Of a stretch of 64,000 nt of DNA, positions 9,117 to 17,872 are shown in pieces; the stretch's first letter is position 1, and the number at the start of each line of letters is the position of its first letter. Under the pieces are notes generated by a model. The model saw nothing but the letters and a program-made list of their open reading frames with translations, was not told where the DNA came from and did not search any database. Origin of the DNA: Paenibacillus luteus (GTDB lineage Bacteria > Bacillota > Bacilli > Paenibacillales > Paenibacillaceae); contig NZ_SKCD01000088.1 of assembly GCF_006542765.1 (NCBI RefSeq), forward strand, positions 186,001-250,000, read 5' to 3'. The position numbers were made by a program, and so were the translations under genes.

Positions 9117-9989
9117 CTAGTAGGATACGCGATCCGTCCGCAGCGCGCGGAACTGCAAAAACGTTATAAACGAGATCAGCAAGAGGAAGTACACGGAGGC
9201 CGTTGAGGCTTTGCCAAACGTATAGTTCATGAATGCTGAATTATAAATATAGGTGGATAAAATTTCGGTCGAATACGCCGGTCCCCCTCCCGTCATCGTG
9301 AACACGAGGTCAAACGCTTTAAACGATTGAATGGTCGTATAGGACACAACGATCGCCGCAGCAGGCGCCAGCAGCGGCCAAATGACGCGGAAGAACAGCT
9401 GCAGCCTCGTAGCTCCGTCGAGCTTGGCGGATTCCACCAGTTCCTCCGGTATCGCTTGCAGGCCGGCAACAAACAGAATGATCATCTGGCCGATGTGGGC
9501 CCAAGCTTGAACCGCTGCTATGGAGAAGATAGCGATCCCCGTATCGCCGAGCCAGTTCTGTGTCCAGGAAGAGAGGCCGACCGCCTCAAGGAGGCCGTTC
9601 AGCAATCCGAGTGACGGGTCATAAACGAACGTCCAAATAAACCCGACCGACACCGATGACAAGATCGTAGGGACAAAATAAAGCGAGCGAAGCGCCACGT
9701 TCACCTTCTTCTGCTTCGACAGCTGCAGCGCAAGCAGCAGGGAGACGACCGTCTGCACAATGACGACAGCGACCATGAATTTAACATTGTTTACAATCGA
9801 TTTCCGAAAGATAATATCCTTCGCCACATTCGTATAATTATCTATTCCGACAAACTGATAGGACGGCGATAAGCCGTCCCAATCCGTTAAGGAGTAGTAA
9901 AAACCCGTTACCGTCGGATAGATGAACAACGCAAGGTACAGCGCGATTCCCGGCACAAAAAACGGTAAAAGCTTCGCATACTTTTTCAT
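9117..9989 (-). CDS. CUT1-family ABC permease, MalF/UgpA type
   Basis: A 290-residue permease with six membrane segments, a WDGLSPSYQFVGIDNY loop after the first segment typical of LacF/UgpA proteins, and the EAA-type loop ESAKLDGATRLQLFFRVIWPL. It starts four bases after the binding-protein stop, with AGGAAA as ribosome site, so the two are co-translated. No ATPase is encoded in this operon; CUT1 systems of this kind usually borrow a shared MsmX-like ATPase encoded elsewhere. Confidence 0.9.
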   Translation of the reverse strand: MKKYAKLLPFFVPGIALYLALFIYPTVTGFYYSLTDWDGLSPSYQFVGIDNYTNVAKDIIFRKSIVNNVKFMVAVVIVQTVVSLLLALQLSKQKKVNVALRSLYFVPTILSSVSVGFIWTFVYDPSLGLLNGLLEAVGLSSWTQNWLGDTGIAIFSIAAVQAWAHIGQMIILFVAGLQAIPEELVESAKLDGATRLQLFFRVIWPLLAPAAAIVVSYTTIQSFKAFDLVFTMTGGGPAYSTEILSTYIYNSAFMNYTFGKASTASVYFLLLISFITFLQFRALRTDRVSY

Positions 9990-9993
9990 CTGG

Positions 9994-11298
9994 TTATTTT
10001 CCTATCTGCTGGTCCACGATCGCCTGCGCGTCTGCCGCAGCCTTAGCCGGCTCCGTTCCGCCTAACACAGCTTGAATCGAGCTTGTTACCGCTTTTTGAA
10101 CCTCAGCATTTTTGATGGTGAAGCGTGGTTGGAAACGCGTTTTCTTCGATGTCCATTCCGCAACCGCCTTAAGCTCTTCACTGGTATACTCCACGTCTTT
10201 TACCGTTACGTTCTGCCCCGTTCCATTAGCATATTCCGCGGCGATATCTGGACGGCTTAGAAACACGATAAATTTCTTCGCTTCCTCCGGATGCTTCGAT
10301 TTACTGTTCACGGCAAGCATGAAGGTCGTCGTATGAATGCCTTCGAATACCGCCTGATCTGCGGGTACCGTAATCGGTGCAAGCAGCCCTTGCTGCAGCT
10401 CCGGATTGTTTTTCTTATTGCCTACCAGCTGATATGAGCCCGTAGCCAGGATTGCCGCTTTCTCCTGCACGAACAAAGCGCCTGCCGCATCGCCCTTCGT
10501 ACCAAGCGCATCCTTCTGGAAATAGCCCTTGTCATTCAGCTCCTTGAACTGCGAAAGCGTCTTAACCCACCATTCATCGGTAAGCTTGGCTTCGCCCGCT
10601 TCGAGCTTCACAAAGATGTCTTCATCCGGGGCATTGTTCATGACCATCGGGTTCATAAATTGGCCTGGCCCGATATCCGCGCCCGGGAATGCGATCGGCA
10701 CAATGCCTTCCTGCTTGAGCTTCTCTGCCGCTGCAAGGAAGCCGTCCCAGTCCTTCGGCACTTCGATCCCATATTTTTCAAACAGCTTTACATTATAAAT
10801 GGGAATGTTGTATACGAGCTGATAAGGAACCGCCAGCTGCTTTCCATCCTTTTGTCCGGATTCAATTAAGGATGGGGTGAAATTCGTAAGGAAAGGAGCA
10901 TCGCTCAAATCCGTGAACAACCCGGCTTTCGCAATCGCTTCGAACTGAGCGCCCGGGAACGATGCGAATACATCCCCTACGGAACCGTCAAGCAGCTTGG
11001 CCTGCGCCGTAGACTGATATTGGTCGGAAGGGAACACTTGCGTATCTACCTTGATGCCGCTGTTCTCCGCTTCAAACTTCTTAATGATTCCATCCAGCAC
11101 CGCTGCATCCTCGCCGCGCCAATGAATGAAGCTGATCGTCACCGGCTTGCCGCCGGGGCTGCCTTCTGACGCTTCATTAGCAGGCTTGCTCCCATTCGTG
11201 TTTGTGCTTGAATTACTTGACCCGCAGGCCGAGAGAACAACGCTCAAGATCATCGTCAGCGCGAGGAGCGCTAATTGCGGTTTGCGTATCCGTTTCAT
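9994..11298 (-). CDS. CUT1-family sugar-binding lipoprotein
   Basis: The 434-residue extracellular binding protein has a lipoprotein signal ending in the lipobox LSAC, followed by a serine/asparagine-rich linker and the family-1 solute-binding fold (VTISFIHWRGED near the N-terminus). The ATG at 11298 is preferred over one six bases upstream because GGGGGA abuts the latter and is correctly spaced for the former. It sits 18 bases after an SsuD-like monooxygenase gene. Family-1 proteins bind sugars and sugar derivatives, including sulfoquinovosyl glycerol in SmoF of Agrobacterium, which fits the neighbour but does not prove the ligand. Confidence 0.9.
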   Translation of the reverse strand: MKRIRKPQLALLALTMILSVVLSACGSSNSSTNTNGSKPANEASEGSPGGKPVTISFIHWRGEDAAVLDGIIKKFEAENSGIKVDTQVFPSDQYQSTAQAKLLDGSVGDVFASFPGAQFEAIAKAGLFTDLSDAPFLTNFTPSLIESGQKDGKQLAVPYQLVYNIPIYNVKLFEKYGIEVPKDWDGFLAAAEKLKQEGIVPIAFPGADIGPGQFMNPMVMNNAPDEDIFVKLEAGEAKLTDEWWVKTLSQFKELNDKGYFQKDALGTKGDAAGALFVQEKAAILATGSYQLVGNKKNNPELQQGLLAPITVPADQAVFEGIHTTTFMLAVNSKSKHPEEAKKFIVFLSRPDIAAEYANGTGQNVTVKDVEYTSEELKAVAEWTSKKTRFQPRFTIKNAEVQKAVTSSIQAVLGGTEPAKAAADAQAIVDQQIGK

Positions 11299-11316
11299 TC
11301 CCATTCCCCCAAGTGA

Positions 11317-12450
11317 TTATATAGTGATTCCTTTGGCGGCCAGCTTCTGCTTTACGAGAGGCATCAGCAGCTCACCCGATATTTTGGCTTCTTCCAGATG
11401 CGGATAACCCGACAATATAAAGGAGCTTATTCCCGCATCGATAAATTCAATGAACCGGTCGGATACTTGCTCAGGCGTCCCTACAAAGGTTACAGCCCCA
11501 CCGCCTCGAATGGCGGATAAGCCCGACCAAAGATTGGGACCGATCACATAATCCTGATCCTTCGACTGGCTGAATAGATCCATCTGGCGTTTCTGGTTCG
11601 TCGCATCCGTCTTCGTATGCAGCTTTTCCTTTGCCTTTAGCTGCTCAGGGTCCGCCTTGCTAAGGATGTTCCATGCGGCCGCCCAAGCCTCTTCCTCCGT
11701 TTCCCGAACGACAACCTGCGCTCGAATGCCGAAGCGCAGCTCTCTTTCCACACCTTTTTCCTGTTTCAGTTCAGCCAAATACGTCTTCATCTCGGCTATT
11801 TGCCCTTCAATCCAGTCCAGCGGCTCCGTCCACATGAGATAAACATCTGCCGTCTCTGCAGCCACGCGCTTACCTGCGACAGAGCTGCCTCCGAAGTAAA
11901 GCGGAGGGTGCGGCTGCTGAACCGGCGCCGGCTTGCTCACACCGCCCTCGACCTCATAATGCTTGCCCGCGAAGTTAAAGCCCGCTCCCCCGTCCTCCGG
12001 TTGCTCCCATACTCCCTTCACAACATCCAGAAACTCTTTCGTCCGCTCGTACCGTTCATCATGGCTGCCGTGCAGCGGGTCCCCGGTTGCTTTGAGATCC
12101 GCTGGATAATGTCCAGTCACCACGTTGATAAGCGCGCGTCCGCCTGACATCTGGTCCAGCGTGGACGCCATGCGTGCAGCCAGTACCGGTGAAATAAGAC
12201 CTGGCCTCATCGCAATCAGCGGCTTCAGCTTCTTCGTTGCCGAAGCGACCCAAGAGCCCACGATCCAGCCATCCCAGCAATCTCCGCCTGCCGGAATGAG
12301 CGCGAATTCATAACCCGCTTCCTCCGCTGCCTGCGCAACCTCGACAAAATACTGCTGCGACGGTTCCCTCTCCGGCTTTACGCCTATATAGCGGCCATCT
12401 CCGTTTGTCGGAATAAACCACCCAAATTCCACTTTTGCCTGTTTGCCCAT
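11317..12450 (-). CDS. SsuD-like FMNH2-dependent alkanesulfonate-type monooxygenase
   Basis: This 377-residue bacterial-luciferase-like enzyme matches SsuD along its whole length: FIPTNGDGRYIG, IPAGGDCWDGW, NVVTGHYPAD, PPLYFGGSS, and SGYPHLEEA near the C-terminus. SsuD cleaves the C-S bond of sulfonates with reduced flavin and oxygen to give sulfite and an aldehyde. The counterparts of SsuD Cys54 (C58), Arg226 (R243), Arg297 (R315) and Tyr331 (Y349) are kept, but the counterparts of His11 and His228 are Asn16 and Gln245. No flavin reductase is seen nearby. It leads an operon with a sugar-type ABC importer instead of SsuABC, and faces an AraC regulator gene. A sulfonated sugar or another bulky sulfonate is the best guess for the substrate. 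Confidence 0.85.
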   Translation of the reverse strand: MGKQAKVEFGWFIPTNGDGRYIGVKPEREPSQQYFVEVAQAAEEAGYEFALIPAGGDCWDGWIVGSWVASATKKLKPLIAMRPGLISPVLAARMASTLDQMSGGRALINVVTGHYPADLKATGDPLHGSHDERYERTKEFLDVVKGVWEQPEDGGAGFNFAGKHYEVEGGVSKPAPVQQPHPPLYFGGSSVAGKRVAAETADVYLMWTEPLDWIEGQIAEMKTYLAELKQEKGVERELRFGIRAQVVVRETEEEAWAAAWNILSKADPEQLKAKEKLHTKTDATNQKRQMDLFSQSKDQDYVIGPNLWSGLSAIRGGGAVTFVGTPEQVSDRFIEFIDAGISSFILSGYPHLEEAKISGELLMPLVKQKLAAKGITI

Positions 12451-12693
12451 CTCAGCTGTCCCCTTTACGCTTCGTTGTCGTGAAGTAAAGATTGCTATGT
12501 TAGAAAAAATACAACAACAAACGCATACGATGCGATCATCGCCATATCTCCAGTTGTCCGGTAGATAACCAACAAACTTTATCGGATTAATTTGTTATTT
12601 GAATAATAGCAAGCATCCGCCTTTATCGTCAATGTCAATTCGTAGCTTGAATAATTTATCATTTTGTGGTGTTATGATAAAGGAATCAATTGA

Positions 12694-13596
12694 ATGGTTA
12701 GAATCTTTCCTATCTTTCAATGGAAAAAAGAGGTGATCCATCTGTTTGAAAATATGAAAGAGGACTATCACGAGCTGCTGGAAATCCACTATTTTACACC
12801 GTCAGCTTTCGAGAAATCCGGGGCTGCTTGGCCGATCAGGCTAGGCGCAAATATCGCCAAAGCGAATTACCACATCGGGCCGCGAATTACGCCTTACTAT
12901 TATTTGATTATGGTGTTGGAGGGCGAGGGGACCTTTATTCAAGGCGGCCATACGTATACACTTCGCAAAAAGGATCTATTTTGCCTATTTCCACAAGTCA
13001 CGCATGAGTATTACACAACCGGGGACAAGCTGCTGCGCAAAGCGTTTTTTGCCTTTGACGGGAAGCTTGCGCTTCAACTGCTGGAGCGTATTGGACTAGG
13101 ACCCTACCATCCCCATCTTGAGGGAGGACTGACAGATGAAGCCTTTGCGCACATGGAAAGCTTCTTTTATCTGGTCATGGACAAGGATCGGCAGCATACC
13201 GATTTGGCGAGGCTTGCGCTATTCCATCAAATATTCGATGCTTTATCCGTTAACCAAACTAGAGATAAACATCTCTCCGAAACAGGCAGTTGGCTTAGGA
13301 AAGCAAAAGATTACCTTGAAATTCATTATGCCGATGGCATCACCATCGAAAGCGTAGCGGATTACGTAGGGATTGACCGCACACATTTCTCCAAACAGTT
13401 CAGCAAAACCTACGGCTTATCGCCTATGAAATACGTGCAGAAGCTGCGCATGAATGAAGCCATTCTGCTTTTGAAGCAAACGGATTATAAGCTTGCGGAG
13501 ATTGCCCAATCGGTCGGTTACCCTGATCTCTTCTCCTTCTCGAAAGCATTCAAGAAACAAATCGGAATCTCGCCTGCACTGTATCGAAAGGAATAA
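12694..13596 (+). CDS. AraC-family transcriptional regulator with cupin sensor domain
   Basis: The 300-residue protein has an N-terminal cupin (AraC-binding) region with YLIMVLEGEGTF and FPQVTHEY strands, and two C-terminal helix-turn-helix motifs over roughly residues 200-298, ending KKQIGISPALYRKE. It is divergent from the SsuD-like/ABC operon across 243 bases and is the natural candidate to control it. The start is uncertain: the ATG at 12694 has a weak AAAGGA upstream, while a good GAGGTGA at 12730-12736 would serve a CTG at 12742, which would shorten the protein by 16 residues. Confidence 0.87.
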   Translation: MVRIFPIFQWKKEVIHLFENMKEDYHELLEIHYFTPSAFEKSGAAWPIRLGANIAKANYHIGPRITPYYYLIMVLEGEGTFIQGGHTYTLRKKDLFCLFPQVTHEYYTTGDKLLRKAFFAFDGKLALQLLERIGLGPYHPHLEGGLTDEAFAHMESFFYLVMDKDRQHTDLARLALFHQIFDALSVNQTRDKHLSETGSWLRKAKDYLEIHYADGITIESVADYVGIDRTHFSKQFSKTYGLSPMKYVQKLRMNEAILLLKQTDYKLAEIAQSVGYPDLFSFSKAFKKQIGISPALYRKE

Positions 13597-13616
13597 CTCT
13601 GTTGAAACCCGCTTTA

Positions 13617-14723
13617 TTACGAATTAAGCAGTTTCCCACTCATCAAGCCTTTGAGAAAATGAATGACATAAACAAATCCAAGCAGAAAAATGACGTTGCT
13701 CATCTCCCACAACGCCCAGGCCGGACCCAGACTATTGAAAAAAACAACATTGGTCGAGATCACATAGGAATAGCCAAATATGAGTAGAAACAAAGGCAGT
13801 ATTAGCACCTTGTAGTCCCGGAGGCCAAACAATTGCGCCACACCGCTGCAGAACGCATACATCGTAATGACACATTTGAAATAGGTCGACAGCAAATAAT
13901 TGATAACCAGAATCGCCTCAAGCCGCTGGAGAAAATTGCCGATGCTAATTTTTTTGGCCATCGTATAGGTAGAATAAAGCTGATGCTGAGTCATATAAGG
14001 GCCCAAGACCAAAATTGATAAAGTAACAACGATAATAATGACCGCACCCCCCATCAGCACAGGAACCATATACTGCTTTAGGGACAAGCGCTCTTCCTCC
14101 AATAACGGAAAAAGCATGAGAAACACAGTCATCTGGCAGTAAGGAAACGCCACCACAAAAAGTCCACCTCTAATAATGTCCGCAGCACTATGGCTGGCAA
14201 TAGGCAATATTTTGCTTGGCTCCGACTCCGGGATTAGCAGCAGGATCAGAATCGTGAATAGAAGCATGAACATCATAAAAAACACCTGTCCCGTCCGGGC
14301 AATAACCGTCAATCCCGTTCGTACAGAAATGAGAATTACCGCCGCGAATAGAAATAGCACGACGCGCAGCGGCGTTTCCGTCATCATCTGCGTTGTCATA
14401 AAATCACCGATAACCCTGATCTGAGCGCTTCCGTTGCTCAACAAATGAATAAGGAACAGCAAGGAAAAAATCCCGCCAGCAAATTTGCCTAATACATGGC
14501 GGTGAATGCCTATAATCGTCATCCCCGGAAATCGGGAACCAAACCAGTAAATAAAAGAAGACACACCGATGCCAAGCCCTACCCCAAGCAAGGCAGCCAT
14601 CCACGCATCTTGATCCGCTGCGCTTGCCGTATACGAGGGCAGATACCACATTAAATCACCGACAATAAAAAAGATCAGAAGCACCTTCATCTGTCTTACG
14701 CTAACCCGTTGTTCGGCCTGCAT
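13617..14723 (-). CDS. GerB-family (GerAB-like) spore germination permease subunit
   Basis: A 368-residue integral membrane protein with about ten membrane segments, of the amino-acid-permease-like GerAB/GerBB family. In B. subtilis this subunit binds the nutrient germinant in the inner spore membrane. The ATG at 14723 is chosen because AGGAGAGG (minus strand, 14733-14740) is nine bases upstream; the longer frame has no ribosome site. It is the last gene of a leftward operon of A, C, D and B subunits, unlike the usual A-B-C order. The gene faces the AraC regulator, with 20 bases between stops. Confidence 0.9.
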   Translation of the reverse strand: MQAEQRVSVRQMKVLLIFFIVGDLMWYLPSYTASAADQDAWMAALLGVGLGIGVSSFIYWFGSRFPGMTIIGIHRHVLGKFAGGIFSLLFLIHLLSNGSAQIRVIGDFMTTQMMTETPLRVVLFLFAAVILISVRTGLTVIARTGQVFFMMFMLLFTILILLLIPESEPSKILPIASHSAADIIRGGLFVVAFPYCQMTVFLMLFPLLEEERLSLKQYMVPVLMGGAVIIIVVTLSILVLGPYMTQHQLYSTYTMAKKISIGNFLQRLEAILVINYLLSTYFKCVITMYAFCSGVAQLFGLRDYKVLILPLFLLIFGYSYVISTNVVFFNSLGPAWALWEMSNVIFLLGFVYVIHFLKGLMSGKLLNS

Positions 14724-14745
14724 CGTGCAAAACCTCTCCTTTCTC

Positions 14746-14970
14746 TTACGGGGCAAATCCTTTCAGCAGCGGCTTGAAAATGATGTTTAACAATGCCATT
14801 GGACTTGGCAAGTCAAACAACAGAATTGTACATGAGCTGAGGTAAACACCCACCATTAATATGACTAGGTACAGCATAGCGTCCTTTATAAAGCCTTTCT
14901 TAAACAGCGGGATTAACTCCCATACGAAAGCCGTCACTGTTAGGAAAGCAATTAACAAAATTGCGGACAT
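14746..14970 (-). CDS. Two-membrane-segment germinant-receptor D subunit-like protein
   Basis: This 74-residue protein has two hydrophobic segments (about residues 3-22 and 31-53) and little else. Small proteins of this size and topology, called D subunits, are encoded in or beside many gerA-type operons in Bacillus and alter the rate of germination. The ATG at 14970 is used because AAAGGAG, formed by the last codons of the C-subunit gene, is nine bases upstream; two GTG codons lie just before it. It lies five bases after the C gene and overlaps no other subunit once the B start is trimmed. Confidence 0.75.
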   Translation of the reverse strand: MSAILLIAFLTVTAFVWELIPLFKKGFIKDAMLYLVILMVGVYLSSCTILLFDLPSPMALLNIIFKPLLKGFAP

Positions 14971-14975
14971 CACCA

Positions 14976-16184
14976 CTACTCCTTTATATAATTAAGAAAG
15001 GAATCTCTTGTCGTTCCGATCTTATGAATTTGCACATCCACCTCATACTTAACCTCAAGCTGCTCAAATTGCTCGTCCCATTTGTCCTTCCTCTGCTCCC
15101 AAGCCCGAGGATGCGCTTGAAAGAGCTGATGGCCGAAGCCGAATATATCAAAGCCGTACGTCTCTTTTACGTGCTTAATAGCAGAGCTCATCAATTCAAC
15201 AAATCTTTCCTCTGCCTCTTTCTCCAGTCTCTTAATCGTTTCGGGTTTAGTCAGATCAATTCTGCACTCTACATCCGAGACCGAGCTGACATTTTTGAGC
15301 TTAACCGTAATAACCGGCTTGCCTCCTTGGATGTCAGCCTTTATATGCGTATTGCTGCGAATTGTCTCCAGCGTAATTAAACCACCTTTTGGGCATTTCA
15401 AATGACCGGCGGAGCTTTTCACATTATTCATAATGTAGTTATAACCTCTACTTTGATCTTCATTTAACCAGCCCACCAGCTTATCCTTGTGAAACACGGC
15501 TAAACCAACAAATCGGGTTCGAGCCGCCGGATCAATCTCCTGAATATTGGTCAGTTCCTCCCCCCGCTCTGCATTGCCAACGACTTTCACGCCAGTAAGC
15601 ACCGGGCTTAGTCCTTCCATGACAAGCTGTTCAATCAGCTTTTCAATCGACACCGTTGTAGTCGGAGCCCATGTTTTGGCTGATGTATCCAATGCGTAAA
15701 ACAAATTTTCTGCTGGGATTTTCTCCAGTGACGTAATTGTCTTCAGCACCTGCATAGCCGTAGTATTGCGGGCTACCATTAAATAAAAATCGGTACGCGC
15801 TTCCGGGTTCCGCGAGAACATATCGAGTACCTCGCCAATGCCTTCCTTGGCAAGCGACTCCCCCAGCACAAGCACCCGAATATGTGCAGAGTAGATTTTC
15901 CTAGAGCTCGTTTCAGTCAGCTTACGGAATGCTTCAAATACGGTAGGTGCGGTTGCATGGTATAACGTGACCGGCGAAATGCCGCTGCTGCTCGTTCGAA
16001 CGGAAACCTCCCCCGGAATAACTACCTGCACGGCGACCCGGTACTGATTGCCGATCTTGTCTATCGAGGTTCCTAGCTGAATCGCCAGATCATCGAGCTC
16101 CCGGCGGTTCCAACAGCCGGTTAACAGCAGCGAGGCGAGCCCAAGAGCAAGGCATACGTACAAGCTTTTTCTCAGAAAGGCCAT
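14976..16184 (-). CDS. GerC-family (GerAC-like) spore germination lipoprotein
   Basis: The 402-residue lipoprotein has the signal and lipobox LLTGCWNRRELDDLA, the near-invariant start of mature Ger(x)C proteins. These proteins are anchored to the outer face of the inner spore membrane and are needed for assembly of the germinant receptor with the A and B subunits. The gene lies 26 bases after the A-subunit gene in the same direction, and its final AAG GAG codons supply the ribosome site for the small D gene. Confidence 0.93.
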   Translation of the reverse strand: MAFLRKSLYVCLALGLASLLLTGCWNRRELDDLAIQLGTSIDKIGNQYRVAVQVVIPGEVSVRTSSSGISPVTLYHATAPTVFEAFRKLTETSSRKIYSAHIRVLVLGESLAKEGIGEVLDMFSRNPEARTDFYLMVARNTTAMQVLKTITSLEKIPAENLFYALDTSAKTWAPTTTVSIEKLIEQLVMEGLSPVLTGVKVVGNAERGEELTNIQEIDPAARTRFVGLAVFHKDKLVGWLNEDQSRGYNYIMNNVKSSAGHLKCPKGGLITLETIRSNTHIKADIQGGKPVITVKLKNVSSVSDVECRIDLTKPETIKRLEKEAEERFVELMSSAIKHVKETYGFDIFGFGHQLFQAHPRAWEQRKDKWDEQFEQLEVKYEVDVQIHKIGTTRDSFLNYIKE

Positions 16185-16210
16185 TGTTCATCACCTCGCG
16201 GCATTTCAAA

Positions 16211-17719
16211 TTATTTAGTCGGATCAGGCGCCTTTTTCTGACGAACTAGATTGCGCAAGCCCGTCCCAAGCGGCCTCGTCCTCATATTTTTCCATGAGAA
16301 ACGAAATAGCGTATCCTTCTGGTCTTCCCATACGAATGGGGCGAGCGACTGCATGTAGGGCACGCCAAACGATTTCAGCGTATTCAGGTGGAGAACAAGC
16401 AGGATAACGCCCATCAAAATGCCGAACAGGCCAAAGGAAGCGGCAAGCCCCATCAATCCGAAACGTATCATCCGGACAGAAATAGAAATGTTCACGGCCG
16501 GGATGACGAAGCTGGAGATCGCCGTGATCGACACGATAATGACCATAACGGCCGATACGATCCCTGCATCGACGGCCGCTTGGCCAATAACAAGCGTACC
16601 GACAATCGAGACGGCTTGTCCTACTGTTTTTGGCATCCGCACGCCTGCCTCGCGCAAAATTTCGAAGGTGACCTCCATTAACAAAGCCTCTACGAAAGCA
16701 GGAAAAGGCACGCCTTCCCGTTGCGCTGCTAGATTGATCAGCAAGCCCGTTGGCAGCATCTCCTGATGAAAGGTAGTAATCGCAATATAGACCGACGGTG
16801 CCAGCATCGTAATCAGAAAACTGACATAACGAAGCAATCGGAGCAGCGTGCTTACGTCTGCTCTCTGATAGTAGTCTTCTGCCGATTGGAAAAATTGAAC
16901 GAACAGAGCCGGGACAAGAAGGGCAAACGGAGTTCCATCTACCAGAATTGCGACCTTTCCTTCCAGCAGTCCTGCAGCAATCGTATCCGGCCGTTCCGTG
17001 TTATATACCGTTGGAAAGGGCGAGTACGAGCTTTCCTGAATAAACTCCTCAATGTAGCCGCTCTCCAAAATGCCGTCGATATTAATTTTGTCCAACCTGC
17101 GGAACACCTCGTCAACCAGGCTTTTCTCCGCAATTTCATTCAAGTACATGACCGCTACGTTCGTTTGTGTCACGCTTCCGATGCATCTTCCTACTAGCCA
17201 AAGCTGCGGATCCTTGATTTTCCGGCGAATCAGTGCGGTATTGGTCCGAATATTTTCAGTGAATGCCTCCATCGGCCCCCTCACGACTCCCTGTGAGGTT
17301 GGTTCGCTGACATTTCGATCCTTCCAGCCCTCCGCGGCGATCGCTAAACATTCCTCGCAATCCTCCAGCAAGAGAATAGCCACACCCGATAGCAGATTCA
17401 GAAACAACTTATCATAGTGATTGATGACGGTAACTTCACCCGCAGCGAGCACCGTTTCCTTAATATAATGAAGGGTATCGCTGCCAGACATGGCCGAATC
17501 CTGCACTGCTGCCTGATTCTCCGACATTAGAAAATCTAGAATCGAATGATGAATAATCGTAGAATCCGTTAAGCCGTCTATATAAACAAGCATTCCGTGC
17601 CAGCCTTGCAGGCCTGTCATGCTTTTGACGATTAAATCCTCGCTGTTGCCCAGTCTTTGCTTAATTTCATCCACATTTTCTTCCAAGTGTTTCGATAACA
17701 GCTTGCCTGATAAACTCAT
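16211..17719 (-). CDS. GerA-family (GerAA-like) spore germination protein
   Basis: A 502-residue protein with a soluble N-terminal half and about five membrane segments in the C-terminal half, including the family segments LLINLAAQREGVPFPAFVEAL and FEILREAGVRMP. GerAA-type proteins form the large subunit of nutrient germinant receptors. The start is ATG at 17719 with GGAGGG five bases before it. The frame is open for another 38 codons upstream, but those would run into the terminator stem of the amylase gene, so they are not believed to be coding. It is the first gene of the A-C-D-B operon. Confidence 0.93.
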   Translation of the reverse strand: MSLSGKLLSKHLEENVDEIKQRLGNSEDLIVKSMTGLQGWHGMLVYIDGLTDSTIIHHSILDFLMSENQAAVQDSAMSGSDTLHYIKETVLAAGEVTVINHYDKLFLNLLSGVAILLLEDCEECLAIAAEGWKDRNVSEPTSQGVVRGPMEAFTENIRTNTALIRRKIKDPQLWLVGRCIGSVTQTNVAVMYLNEIAEKSLVDEVFRRLDKINIDGILESGYIEEFIQESSYSPFPTVYNTERPDTIAAGLLEGKVAILVDGTPFALLVPALFVQFFQSAEDYYQRADVSTLLRLLRYVSFLITMLAPSVYIAITTFHQEMLPTGLLINLAAQREGVPFPAFVEALLMEVTFEILREAGVRMPKTVGQAVSIVGTLVIGQAAVDAGIVSAVMVIIVSITAISSFVIPAVNISISVRMIRFGLMGLAASFGLFGILMGVILLVLHLNTLKSFGVPYMQSLAPFVWEDQKDTLFRFSWKNMRTRPLGTGLRNLVRQKKAPDPTK

Positions 17720-17813
17720 GTCTACCCTCCGCGTGATGACATAATTATGTATTTTGTCCAAAAGCTTCGGATGTATGCCTTTAAGCTTTCCTACCCGCCT
17801 CATACAGCGCAAA

Positions 17814-17861
17814 AAGAGGTAGAGGAAATCCACGCAGGCTGCGCGTTTTCCTCTACCTCTT
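17814..17861 (-). terminator. Terminator of the maltodextrin operon
   Basis: A long perfect-to-near-perfect stem (AAGAGGTAGAGGAAA pairing with TTTCCTCTACCTCTT) with a GC-rich loop is followed on the minus strand by a run of T. It closes the malEFG-amylase operon before the germination operon begins. Confidence 0.88.
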
Positions 17862-17872
17862 AGATCTGATCC

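Noticed and set aside
17720..17833. N-terminal extension of the GerA-type protein
   Set aside because: Runs into the stem of the amylase terminator and lacks a ribosome site; GGAGGG supports the start at 17719.
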